A DNA stretch of 64,000 nt from contig CAJQLE010000003.1 in NCBI GenBank assembly GCA_905479105.1, forward strand, positions 583,231-647,230. Direction: 5' to 3'. The position numbers were made by a program, and so were the translations under genes. Below the pieces are notes generated by a model. It did not search any database and had not been told where the DNA came from. It was given only the letters and a program-made list of their open reading frames with translations. This document shows positions 8,927 through 16,784 of the stretch, in pieces (positions within the stretch are counted from its first letter, which is position 1; each line of letters begins with the position of its first letter). The DNA is from an uncultured Flavobacteriales bacterium (GTDB taxonomy: Bacteria > Bacteroidota > Bacteroidia > Flavobacteriales_G > Salibacteraceae).

Positions 8927-10627
8927 TTAAGAAATTCCTAAATCCTTGATGATATCTTGAATGGTATGATCAAGGATTTTTTGTTGTGCACTTAGTGATT
9001 TAGTGCTGTCCCATTCTTTTCTCACGCTGAAATAAAACTTGATCTTTGGCTCTGTTCCTGAAGGTCGAGCTGAGATTTTACTTCCTGATGAAGTATAGAA
9101 CTGCAAGACGTTCGAAGCCGGTAAATCTATTGGTGTTGAATGCCCCGTTTTAAGATCAGTGGATGTTCCGTTGTTGATATCATCTATCCGAACGATTTCA
9201 TCTCCACCGAGCGATGAAGGAGGATTTGATCTTAAGTCGCGCATCATTTGAGCGATTTCTTCACCACCTTCTTTGCCTTTTTTGGTTAGGCTAATAAGAT
9301 CCTCTTTATAGAGGCCATGACGCTTATAAATTCGACTTAAATATTGTTCTGCATTTTCACCGTCTTGAAGAACCTGACCCAGCCAATCGCAGAAGATCAA
9401 CGCAGCAGTTAAGGCATCCTTGTCGCGCACAAAATCACCAATCATAAAACCGTAGCTCTCTTCGCCACCGCCAATAAAGGTTTTGTCACCTTCATTGTCT
9501 TTGATCAGTTTAGCAATGTGCTTAAAACCCGTTAGGCAAACTTCTGAATCAACGCCATAGTGCAACGCGACATCACCAAATAAATCGCTGCTTACGATGG
9601 TGTAGGCAATGAATTCATCCCCTTTAAGTGCTGTGTTCTGCAATAGGTAATCTGTTAACAGAACGCCCGTCTGATTTCCGTTCAGGAGAATCATTTCCCC
9701 TTCACTGTTTCTCACCGCCACGCCTATTCTATCACTATCGGGGTCCGTTCCTATAACCAGGTCAGCATTTTCTTTTTCAGCCAATTCTAAAGCCATGTTC
9801 AAGGCCTCGCGCTCTTCTGGATTCGGACTTTTTACAGTTGGGAAATTCCCATCAGGAACGGCCTGTTCCTCAACGATAAGCAGATTCTCATAACCTGCCT
9901 CTTGCAAAAGTCTAGGCAGCAATGTAATTGATGTGCCGTGCAAAGATGTCAACACGATTTTCAGATTCTTATTGACGTTGTTGGATCGTCTTTGCTCCAA
10001 TGAGGCTTTAACAAAAGCACCGTCCATTTCCTTGCCCAATTCATGGATCAAAGAAGAGTTTGCTTTGAAATTGATTTGACTGAGCTGCTCGATTTTCCGA
10101 ACCTCTTCAATGATAACTTTATCTTGTGGAGCAACGATTTGCGCACCATCATTCCAATATACTTTGTATCCGTTGTATTCAGGTGGGTTGTGTGAAGCTG
10201 TAATAACGATTCCACTATGGCAGTTTAATTCTCTCACAGCAAAAGACAACTGAGGCGTAGGCCGCAATTCAGAAAACAAATAAGCCTCAATGCCATTAGC
10301 TGAGAAAATTTCAGCTACCATTCGGGCAAATGTTTGACTGTTGTTTCTGCAATCATAGGCAATGGCGATTCTAATTTGTTCGCTAGGAAATGACTGCTTG
10401 AGGTAATTGGCCAATCCTTGCGTGGCCATACCGAAGGTGTATTTGTTCACTCTGTTTGAACCAACACCCATCACTCCACGCATTCCTCCAGTTCCAAATT
10501 CAAGGTCGCGGTAGAAAGCATCTTCTAGATCTTTCTCTGGACCGTCTAGAAGCGCTTGTATTCCATTCTTGAATGATTCTTCCGTATCTTGTTTTAGCCA
10601 TCTTAGGGCATTCTCTCTTGCTGTCAT
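8927..10627 (-). CDS. Phospho-sugar mutase (phosphoglucomutase/phosphomannomutase family)
   Basis: A 566-residue alpha-D-phosphohexomutase that interconverts hexose 1- and 6-phosphates. All four family signatures are visible: the phosphoserine loop TASHNPPEYNG (about residue 142), the metal-binding DPDSDR loop (about residue 294), the sugar-binding GGEESYG loop, and the phosphate-binding RPSGTEPKIKFY near the C-terminus. Length matches the long bacterial PgcA-type enzymes. The gene is monocistronic and divergent from the lipoprotein gene, with a TAAATTTG promoter box 19 bases upstream of its ATG. Substrate preference (glucose or mannose) cannot be decided from sequence alone. Confidence 0.93.
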   Translation of the reverse strand: MTARENALRWLKQDTEESFKNGIQALLDGPEKDLEDAFYRDLEFGTGGMRGVMGVGSNRVNKYTFGMATQGLANYLKQSFPSEQIRIAIAYDCRNNSQTFARMVAEIFSANGIEAYLFSELRPTPQLSFAVRELNCHSGIVITASHNPPEYNGYKVYWNDGAQIVAPQDKVIIEEVRKIEQLSQINFKANSSLIHELGKEMDGAFVKASLEQRRSNNVNKNLKIVLTSLHGTSITLLPRLLQEAGYENLLIVEEQAVPDGNFPTVKSPNPEEREALNMALELAEKENADLVIGTDPDSDRIGVAVRNSEGEMILLNGNQTGVLLTDYLLQNTALKGDEFIAYTIVSSDLFGDVALHYGVDSEVCLTGFKHIAKLIKDNEGDKTFIGGGEESYGFMIGDFVRDKDALTAALIFCDWLGQVLQDGENAEQYLSRIYKRHGLYKEDLISLTKKGKEGGEEIAQMMRDLRSNPPSSLGGDEIVRIDDINNGTSTDLKTGHSTPIDLPASNVLQFYTSSGSKISARPSGTEPKIKFYFSVRKEWDSTKSLSAQQKILDHTIQDIIKDLGIS

Positions 10628-10645
10628 AGCGTAAAATTAGGGGTG

Positions 10646-10653
10646 CAAATTTA
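10646..10653 (-). promoter_or_regulatory. -7 promoter box of the phospho-sugar mutase gene
   Basis: On the minus strand this reads TAAATTTG, an exact match to the Bacteroidota -7 consensus TAnnTTTG, about 19 bases before the mutase ATG. It forms a divergent pair with a box at 10714. Confidence 0.6.
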
Positions 10654-10713
10654 GCTTCTTAGATAACAATGAGAACTCCCGTTTCACGTTAAAAACAGTA
10701 TCGCTTCAAAGCG

Positions 10714-10721
10714 TAAATTTG
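10714..10721 (+). promoter_or_regulatory. -7 promoter box of the coiled-coil lipoprotein gene
   Basis: TAAATTTG matches TAnnTTTG exactly and lies 18 bases before the ATG at 10740, the usual distance for a short leader in this phylum. Confidence 0.6.
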
Positions 10722-10739
10722 TTGTAAATATTTTAAGCC

Positions 10740-11594
10740 ATGCGTTTTCTATCCTTCCTCATTCTCCTATCAATTGTGGTTGCTTCTTGTGGAAACCCAG
10801 AAGCAGAAAAAGCAGCTCAAAAAGCTGCTTCAGATAGTTTGTTGCAAGTTCAGCAAGACTCTTTGCTCGATGTTTTTCGCGGTGAGCTTCAAGATATTTC
10901 TCAGCGCATTAGTCAGGTTTCTGTTCGCAATGGTTTATTAGCGATTGATTCCAATGAAGGTGATGTGCTTTCTAAGGATATGATTCTTAAGCGCGTGGAA
11001 TCTTTAGATGGTTTGCTTTCCAATAACAAATCGGAGTTGAATCAGCTTTATGAGCGCATGCGTAAGAGCAATGTGAAAAACAAGCAGATGGAAGATATGC
11101 TTCAAGGTATGCAGGCGCGCATCGCTGAGCGCGAAGAGCAGATTGATAAATTGATGTCGATGATCAATGATAAAGATGTGGTAATTGGTGAGATTAAAGC
11201 AAGCTTAGACAGCATGCGCAGAGACAACATCAATTTGACAGAAGATGTGATTCACATGGATGAAGAAATGCACACTGTGCACTACATTATCGGAGAGCAA
11301 AAAGAATTGAAAGAGAAAGGTGTTATTACGAAGGAAGGTGGTATTCTCGGAATTGGTGCTTCCAAAAAATTGGACGTAAGCAAGCTTGATCCTGCTTTAT
11401 TTACCGATGGTGATGACCGAGAGTTGTTAAGTATTCCACTATATTCAAAAAAGGCAAAGCTGATTACCAATCACCCAGAAACTTCTTATGAATTTATCAT
11501 GGATTCTGATGGCAATGTAGAGTCGTTGAAAGTGAATGATAGAAAAGCATTTTGGTCCGTTACCAATTACCTTGTGGTTGAGGTAGACAATTAA
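10740..11594 (+). CDS. Coiled-coil lipoprotein (Cbp1-adhesin-like)
   Basis: A 284-residue envelope lipoprotein. A short hydrophobic signal ends in the lipobox VASC, so Cys17 is the expected lipidated residue. Residues about 25-190 are rich in K, E, Q and L in heptad-like spacing and should form a long coiled coil. A compact C-terminal part follows, with GGILGIGASKKLD and a TNHPETSYEF segment. The layout recalls proteins annotated in Bacteroidota as Cbp1-family collagen-binding adhesins, but that name is tentative. Collagen binding in this organism would be inference. The gene stands alone with its own promoter box. Confidence 0.72.
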   Translation: MRFLSFLILLSIVVASCGNPEAEKAAQKAASDSLLQVQQDSLLDVFRGELQDISQRISQVSVRNGLLAIDSNEGDVLSKDMILKRVESLDGLLSNNKSELNQLYERMRKSNVKNKQMEDMLQGMQARIAEREEQIDKLMSMINDKDVVIGEIKASLDSMRRDNINLTEDVIHMDEEMHTVHYIIGEQKELKEKGVITKEGGILGIGASKKLDVSKLDPALFTDGDDRELLSIPLYSKKAKLITNHPETSYEFIMDSDGNVESLKVNDRKAFWSVTNYLVVEVDN

Positions 11595-11725
11595 ATTTTG
11601 TCGCTTTTTCTGAATATTTAATCGAAAAAGGATTCGTGCTCAGCAAATTTTTTGAAGAAAGTCGCTGATTACCAAATCTTTTAGCCTCGAATTACGTCTT
11701 ATATGTAAACATCATAAAGACGATC

Positions 11726-12145
11726 ATGAAACTGCTACGATTTTTCCGATACAAATACCTTCTCAATTCTAGAAAAAGACATTATGCTTCACTGGCGTTG
11801 TCAATTGCTTTAGCTCATGCCTCTTTCGGTCATGCGCGCTATAGATCAGTTGGAAATGGTATTTCAGACATTGAATTGTCGTTGGATCAAGATCAGAAGT
11901 TTCAATTGCATCTCAACAAGCTGGATGAGCATAAGGAATACACCGTAAAGGGTAAATGGACCATGGATCACGATAACTACGTGCTTCATTTTAAACGTTC
12001 AAAGTTTGATATTCCAAATTTATTCTCCAGTAATACCGGATTCCAGAACGCAATTATGGTTCAAGGAAAACGCACGGTAACAATTCCTGCTAACCGCAAC
12101 GGAGTGGTGATTATGGGTATCTATTGCCCGCGATTGAGCGCCTGA
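11726..12145 (+). CDS. Hypothetical exported or membrane-anchored protein
   Basis: A 139-residue protein with a basic N-terminus and a moderately hydrophobic stretch (about residues 20-36, LALSIALAHASFGHA), which could be a signal peptide or anchor. The remainder alternates polar and hydrophobic residues as in a small beta-rich domain and ends with GVVIMGIYCPRLSA. Its 3' end overlaps the convergent DUF983 gene by 25 bases. No family is recognised. The upstream 130 bases hold no clear TAnnTTTG box. Confidence 0.6.
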   Translation: MKLLRFFRYKYLLNSRKRHYASLALSIALAHASFGHARYRSVGNGISDIELSLDQDQKFQLHLNKLDEHKEYTVKGKWTMDHDNYVLHFKRSKFDIPNLFSSNTGFQNAIMVQGKRTVTIPANRNGVVIMGIYCPRLSA

Positions 12146-12537
12146 GCCTTTTCTTCCTCGTCTAAAGCGTTCGGATTGTACTTGATGAACATGTTTATCC
12201 AAACACTTTTTCCTAGCCTGAATGTTAACGGAGCCAATATAAATATGGCAATGATGATCCCGATCAAATAGTGGTGTAATTCAAAGTTATTTCCCAACAC
12301 ATTCATTGCAAGAAACACGGCTAATGCTATTCCAACCGTAAAGCCATAATTCACATACATCGCACCGTAAAAAAACGAAGGCTCTAGTTGATAGAGTTGA
12401 TTGCATTTTTCGCAGCGCTCTGGCATATCGAAGAGCTTCTTCAAATGGTAGGGATTGCGATCAACAAACAATTCCCCTTCACGGCATTTGGGGCATTTTT
12501 GATTGATTATGGCGTAAAGCTTGGTTCCTTTCAACAC
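12121..12537 (-). CDS. DUF983 family membrane protein
   Basis: About 138 residues when started at the GTG at 12537. This start gives the N-terminus LKGTKLYAI familiar from relatives; an upstream in-frame GTG at 12597 would add 20 residues. A zinc-ribbon-like arrangement is visible: CPKC, then about 35 residues on, CEKC. Two hydrophobic transmembrane segments and a basic/acidic tail follow. This is the DUF983 pattern, widespread in Bacteroidota and Alphaproteobacteria and of unknown function. Four cysteines suggest metal binding. The 3' end overlaps the convergent hypothetical gene. Confidence 0.78.
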   Translation of the reverse strand: MLKGTKLYAIINQKCPKCREGELFVDRNPYHLKKLFDMPERCEKCNQLYQLEPSFFYGAMYVNYGFTVGIALAVFLAMNVLGNNFELHHYLIGIIIAIFILAPLTFRLGKSVWINMFIKYNPNALDEEEKAQALNRGQ

Positions 12538-12654
12538 TCTAATTTTTGAGAAGGCAAAGTTCGTCAAATGTTTTAGAGCATGTGTTACTAAAATCACAGG
12601 GGGTGCTGTCAGTTATCAGCCTTCAGGTCCATAATGAATGATTAATCCAATTAT

Positions 12655-12746
12655 TGGGAGTATTCGCTTTGCTCATGATCCCACCGAACCCGAGAAGGGA
12701 ATCAAAGCCAGCTCGCTATGCTCACTGTGGGCTTTTTTCATTTAGC
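12655..12746. repeat. 92-bp direct repeat, copy 1
   Basis: Runs from TGGGAGTATTCGC to a stretch reading GTGGGCTTTTTTC then TTTAGC. It is almost identical to 12878-12969; I count two differences. The end of the unit has AAAGCC pairing with GGCTTT followed by a T run, so it resembles a plus-strand terminator. Confidence 0.8.
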
Positions 12747-12796
12747 TCTCGTGCAGTTTCCACATAGCTTAAAATTGAAGTATTAAGTTACTGTCA

Positions 12797-12835
12797 GTTC
12801 GAGTGATCCGCCAGCAGGCGGATTGTATCGAGAAC
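12797..12835. repeat. Palindromic intergenic element
   Basis: The core ATCCGCC-agca-GGCGGAT (12806-12823) is a perfect 7-bp stem with a four-base loop. It is flanked by GTTC on the left and GAAC on the right, which extends the symmetry. It sits between the two 92-bp repeats and looks like a dispersed REP-type element. Confidence 0.7.
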
Positions 12836-12877
12836 TCTAATTATAAATAGTCAATCATAAATTATGAATCCAGTAAG

Positions 12878-12969
12878 TGGGAGTATTCGCTTTGCTTATG
12901 ATCCCACCGAACCCGAGAAGGGAATCAAAGCCAGCTCGCTATGCTCACTGTGGGCTTTTTTCTTTTAGC
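12878..12969. repeat. 92-bp direct repeat, copy 2
   Basis: Second copy of the unit at 12655-12746, offset 223 bases in the same orientation, with the same terminator-like end. The 12598-13008 gap between genes consists mainly of these two copies, the palindrome between them and A/T-rich filler. I see no convincing gene in it. Confidence 0.8.
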
Positions 12970-13008
12970 CTTCGCTCAAGCAAGCTTGGCTTAAATGAAG
13001 GGCTGTGA

Positions 13009-13353
13009 TTAACTCAATTGTTTGATCAATCCGAAAAGCATTTTTGATAATTCTTCCAGTTCAGCATAAAATTGATCAAACGCTTCTTCTGAGATGGAAC
13101 CGATGTCTTTCAGGTAATCGAAGATTGCCACACATTCAAAAACTGAACCTCTGGAAATAACATAGAAATTTCTTTTGTCGGGTTTTGTAAATCTTCCCGT
13201 TCCTTCTGCAATGTTCAACATGATGCTGAAGGAAGCTCTTCTGAGTTGATCATTAGTTGTTCTATCTAACGTGGAATTAGAAAGAAAAACATTTACTTTT
13301 TTATTGAATTGCTTCGCTTTGAGATATACCGTCAATTTTTCAAAATCAAACAT
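13009..13353 (-). CDS. Four-helix-bundle protein (23S rRNA intervening-sequence family)
   Basis: A 114-residue all-helical cytoplasmic protein. The motif RASFSIMLNIAEGTGRF near residue 40 and the pattern FYVISRGSVFEC are characteristic of the four-helix-bundle proteins first seen in intervening sequences of 23S rRNA genes (TIGR02436 type). In Bacteroidota such genes occur scattered and often near repeats, as here, where 92-bp repeats lie downstream and low-complexity sequence upstream. Length is normal for the family. Function is unknown; binding to nucleic acid or protein partners has been suggested. No rRNA gene is present in the window. Confidence 0.85.
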   Translation of the reverse strand: MFDFEKLTVYLKAKQFNKKVNVFLSNSTLDRTTNDQLRRASFSIMLNIAEGTGRFTKPDKRNFYVISRGSVFECVAIFDYLKDIGSISEEAFDQFYAELEELSKMLFGLIKQLS

Positions 13354-13611
13354 AGTCGAAGAGGAGTATTGAGGGGTGAAACAGTATCGAGTTAGAGTCT
13401 TGAGGGAAAACAGTTTTGGTAAGCTTGCCCTCAGAACTCGAGACTCGCACTCAAAACTGTTTTAATAAGGTATCTACTCATTACTCTGAACTCAAACTCG
13501 TTACTCAAATCTGCGGCAGTTTGAGTTGGAGTGTGAGTTTTGAGGGACAAAACAATTTTTCGTGCGAGTCCTTCGTCTCAAGACTCAGAACTCGCACTCA
13601 AAACTGTTTTG
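13354..13611. repeat. Low-complexity ACTC-rich intergenic tract
   Basis: About 258 bases built from degenerate copies of segments such as CTCGCACTCAAAACTGTTTT, seen near 13445 and again near 13591. Partial copies also occur in reverse orientation (GAGTGTGAGTTTTGAGGG near 13527). The tract sits between the four-helix-bundle gene and the 3' end of tmRNA. An open frame across its end (13416-13682) runs into the tmRNA and is not a gene. Confidence 0.65.
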
Positions 13612-14004
13612 TGGAGCTGGTGGGAGTCGAACCCACGTCCAAACAAGGAACCATAAAGCTTTCTACGAGCTTAGCCTTCTGATTGATTTTCGATCTTAGC
13701 CAGGCCAGAGGCAGCCAAACCAAAACTTATCTTCTTAATTTTCAAACAATCAGCAAAGAAATGATCATTCTATTCTGTCATTGACCACGCCTCTATCAAC
13801 ACAGGGGTCAGACAAACCCGTGCCAGAGACGTCTCGTCCCATACCTAGTATGAGATAAAGCCTAATCTTCTATCGAATGATTAAGCAGCAAGAGCGTAAG
13901 ATGTTTCGCCAGTTACAATTTTAAACAGCTTTTTAACGAGGTGCTATTCAATCCCCGGCTTGCTTACAGTATCATCCATCTTGCTGTCAAAACCGGTCAG
14001 CCCC
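13612..14004 (-). ncRNA. ssrA: Transfer-messenger RNA (tmRNA)
   Basis: About 393 nt that rescue stalled ribosomes. The 5' GGGGCUG pairs over seven positions with CAGCUCC near the 3' end to form the tRNA-like acceptor stem, and a T-arm with GGGUUCGACUCCC precedes it. The reading segment on the minus strand encodes GETSYALAA followed by UAA, close to the Bacteroides-type tag GETNYALAA. The 3' CCA is not encoded: CA and A residues follow the discriminator, so it must be added after transcription. A TACCTTTG promoter box lies upstream. The region between tag and T-arm contains several inverted segments consistent with pseudoknots. Confidence 0.95.
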
Positions 14005-14017
14005 AAAGAACAAGTGA

Positions 14018-14025
14018 CAAAGGTA
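14018..14025 (-). promoter_or_regulatory. -7 promoter box of tmRNA
   Basis: TACCTTTG on the minus strand matches TAnnTTTG. Its end is about 13 bases before the mature tmRNA 5' end, which leaves a short leader for RNase P to remove. Confidence 0.6.
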
Positions 14026-14138
14026 GGGAATGATTTGCTCAAAGCACCATCCTTGTTGACGTTAAAGATTATTAAGATCATGGCACAATGAAGAATATTA
14101 ACTCGCCACAATCTTTACTTCCCGTAGGGAAAAGACGT

Positions 14139-14146
14139 TATCTTTG
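14139..14146 (+). promoter_or_regulatory. -7 promoter box of the polysaccharide export gene
   Basis: TATCTTTG matches TAnnTTTG and ends 8 bases before the ATG at 14155, so the leader is very short. Confidence 0.6.
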
Positions 14147-14154
14147 GCGCCCTT

Positions 14155-14763
14155 ATGAAATTTACTCTCCGTCATCTTTGGATTGCTCTCATAGCGGTTG
14201 TTTTGTCTTCCTGTGTAGGGAATAAAAAACTGGTCTATTTACAAGATAAAGAGGCTAAGGGAAGTGAACGTTACGAGAAAGACGTCAACCTACCTTCTAT
14301 AACCGATACTTATCTCCTCCGTCCTGGCGATATTCTTTTTGTAAACATGCAGAAATTCGTGGTAGGAGAAGAACTATTTAGTATTTCAGGTTTCGAACAA
14401 GCCAACCGTATTGGGCAAATGCAACACCCATTTCTTCAAGGCCATAATGTAGACGGTGAAGGAAACATTGACTTACCACTTCTAGGAAAAGTTAAGGCGG
14501 AAGGACGATCCATAGATCAATTAAAAACAGAGCTGAAAGGTGCTGCGATGAAGGAGTATCCCGGGGCCGTTGTAGAATTGTTTCTATTGGACGGAATGGT
14601 TTCTGTCTTGGGCGAAGTGAATAACGCTGGAAGATATCCCATTTATAAATCCAAGAACACTATTTTCGATCTTATTGCTTCAGCGGGTGATTTGGGAGAT
14701 TATGCCAATCGTTCCAGCATCAAGATATTGAGAGAAAAGGATTTATCCCTCAATTCCAAGTGA
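14155..14763 (+). pseudogene. Polysaccharide export lipoprotein (Wza-like), C-terminally truncated
   Basis: 202 residues of an outer-membrane export channel subunit. The signal ends in the lipobox LSSC. YLLRPGDILFV marks the polysaccharide-export (PES) domain, and VSVLGEVNNAGRYPI marks the SLBB domain. Bacteroidota homologues run to about 260 residues and close with a second beta segment ending near a VEPL-type motif. Here the frame ends after IKILREKDLSLNSK, so 50-60 residues are missing. The stop overlaps the GTG that opens the next, N-terminally incomplete, OmpA frame. It was probably functional before this break. Loss by deletion and an assembly joint are both possible. Confidence 0.75.
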
Positions 14764-16718
14764 TGGGAGGTCAAATGACGGGTCAGAAGACCTATTTAGA
14801 CGTTGCTTTAAGCGGCTTGCTCATTGAAGGAACACTGAAGGCACAATTCGATTTGATGAAGTTGCTGAATGAAGATTCGAAGTTGGAAGTTTCTCCAAAC
14901 ATCGGTGTTGCGGCTGGGTATTATACATCGGAGATTACACGTGAGAGTACGGGAGCTCCTGTTGATAATTCATTTAATGTAAACCAAGACGAAACCTTTG
15001 GTTTTGCTGCAGCTTGGGGAGGCCGTGTAGGCTATCAAATCAACGACACATGGAGTGCGTTTACAGGATTGGACATGCGTTACTACTTGACTGATCAGTT
15101 AGATGCTTACCAGGGTTTGAATTTACCAGCGAACGTTGAGTCAGGAAATGACTGGACATCTTATGCTTATGTAGGTGTAGGATTTACATTGCCTCCTGGA
15201 AAAGGAAATACAGGTGATATTGAGAAAGATATTGATCCAAAAAGACTATTCAACGGTCAGTTTACGTTTAACAACTTGCCAAAGTCTGGTGTGAAGTTAG
15301 AATTGTATGATGATAAGGATGAGTTATTGTCTACAACCGAAACAGACAACAGCGGTAACTTCAGCTTTCCTAAGTTGAAGCCAAACAAAGAATACATGGT
15401 TCGTCTTGCTGATGAGGATGCGGATCTGGGTAAGAATGGTAAGATATACGTGATCAACGAGGCGAGAGAAAAAGTAGCCATTGCGGACAAAAAAGGTGAT
15501 AACAGATTTGTGTATACGCACATCACTCAAGATGAGGTGGCCATGTTAGCTCCAGTTGAAGTAGAGACCGAAGAAACGTCCATGAAAGGTTTGTTTACTT
15601 ATAAGAAATTAGCGAAAGGTGGAGTGAAGTTGAATTTGTATAACCAAAGTGGTGAGAAGGTTGCTTCTACGGTAACGGATATTGGTGGTCAATTCAAATT
15701 CCAAGGCTTGAGCCCTGATGAGGCATATGTGGTGAGATTGAATGAAGACGATAAAGACCTCTTCAATGAAGGCCGCTTGTATATGTTGAACAGCGAGAAT
15801 AAGCGTATCGAGAAGACAGTGCGTCCTAAGTTCAATGAGTTCACATTCGATCAAATCGGAATTGAAGAGGCTGATAAGCTGCCAGTATTGGTTGAAACGG
15901 ATGACGAAGCGAAAATGAAAGGTGTGTTTGTTTACAACGACCTTCCGAAAGCTGGAGTTAAGGTTTACATCATAGATGATAAAGACAACAAGATTGATTC
16001 TGTGATCACTGGAGTAGATGGATCCTTCCAATTCTCTGAGTTGGTGCCAAACAAGGATTACATGGTGAGAATAGATGAGAAATCAATGACAGATACGAAA
16101 GGTGTTGACATGTTCTTCTTGAATGCTGACAACGAGCCAGTAATGAGAGCAGGCGCAGAGAAAGACAATAAGTTCTCTTTCTCAGCACTTCCTGAAGATG
16201 AGATTGCAGGCCTTCAAGTATTGAAGGTTGAGCAAGCTGGAGAAGGCAAGTTGCTCTACAGAAGAGAAAGTGTTGATGGGGAATACGTTTCTGCGACAGA
16301 TGGAGATTCAGCTGAAGTGCATGCTTTTGATATTGTTGAAGGAACTCCAGACTCTAAGGATGAGCCTGTGAATAAGAAGACGAACATTTACAATGTAGAC
16401 TTCGAGAAAGAAACAATCTTCTTTGAGCATAATAAGTACACCATATCTCAAGATCAAACAGGATCTAAAGGTTCTGTGATCGCCAAGAAGATGAAGGCAA
16501 ATCCTGCGATGCGCGTTCAGATCCAAGGCTATGCTTCTCAGCCTGGAACGGAGGCTTACAAGAGACTGTTGAGTCAGCGTAGGGCGGATGAGTTGAAAGA
16601 ATTGTTGGTTCAGAAGTATGGTATCGACAAAGGAAGACTCGAGGCGATTGGCAAGGGAGAAGATCCATCAGCTGATGCTACTGAGGCAAGAAGAGCTCGA
16701 ATCATCATTCTTGAATAA
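14760..16718 (+). CDS. OmpA-family outer-membrane protein, N-terminally incomplete
   Basis: 652 residues. Residues 1-145 look like the later strands of a beta barrel (alternating stretches such as FTGLDMRYYL). The signal peptide and first strands expected of such a protein are absent, and the only start is a GTG inside the previous gene's stop. Three tandem repeats of about 111 residues follow (starting near residues 163, 274 and 385), each with a GVKLxLY core and a GxFxFxxL turn, like carboxypeptidase-regulatory domains. The C-terminal OmpA domain (about 545-652) has the peptidoglycan-binding pattern ending ARRARIIILE. Without a signal peptide the product as drawn could not be exported. Confidence 0.75.
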   Translation: MMGGQMTGQKTYLDVALSGLLIEGTLKAQFDLMKLLNEDSKLEVSPNIGVAAGYYTSEITRESTGAPVDNSFNVNQDETFGFAAAWGGRVGYQINDTWSAFTGLDMRYYLTDQLDAYQGLNLPANVESGNDWTSYAYVGVGFTLPPGKGNTGDIEKDIDPKRLFNGQFTFNNLPKSGVKLELYDDKDELLSTTETDNSGNFSFPKLKPNKEYMVRLADEDADLGKNGKIYVINEAREKVAIADKKGDNRFVYTHITQDEVAMLAPVEVETEETSMKGLFTYKKLAKGGVKLNLYNQSGEKVASTVTDIGGQFKFQGLSPDEAYVVRLNEDDKDLFNEGRLYMLNSENKRIEKTVRPKFNEFTFDQIGIEEADKLPVLVETDDEAKMKGVFVYNDLPKAGVKVYIIDDKDNKIDSVITGVDGSFQFSELVPNKDYMVRIDEKSMTDTKGVDMFFLNADNEPVMRAGAEKDNKFSFSALPEDEIAGLQVLKVEQAGEGKLLYRRESVDGEYVSATDGDSAEVHAFDIVEGTPDSKDEPVNKKTNIYNVDFEKETIFFEHNKYTISQDQTGSKGSVIAKKMKANPAMRVQIQGYASQPGTEAYKRLLSQRRADELKELLVQKYGIDKGRLEAIGKGEDPSADATEARRARIIILE

Positions 16719-16740
16719 GAATTAATTATAGAATTAAGAA

Positions 16741-16768
16741 AAGCCCTGCATCTTTGCGGGGCTTTTTT
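16741..16768 (+). terminator. Rho-independent terminator after the OmpA gene
   Basis: AAGCCC with an adjoining GC pair matches GC-GGGGCTT across an ATCTT-type loop, followed by a run of T. It lies 22 bases after the OmpA stop and before the next gene's GTG. Confidence 0.8.
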
Positions 16769-16784
16769 GTTATTTTGAATATCT

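Noticed and set aside
12655..12969. The two 92-bp repeats as a CRISPR array
   Set aside because: Only two units, far too long for CRISPR repeats, with a palindrome between them and no cas genes anywhere in the window.
12598..13008. A tRNA or tRNA fragment suggested by CGGGTTCG-like words on the minus strand
   Set aside because: The flanking bases do not pair as a T-arm and no acceptor, D or anticodon arm can be drawn.
13416..13682. An 88-codon open frame on the plus strand
   Set aside because: It spans the low-complexity tract and the 3' end of tmRNA, with repetitive translation and no protein-like features.
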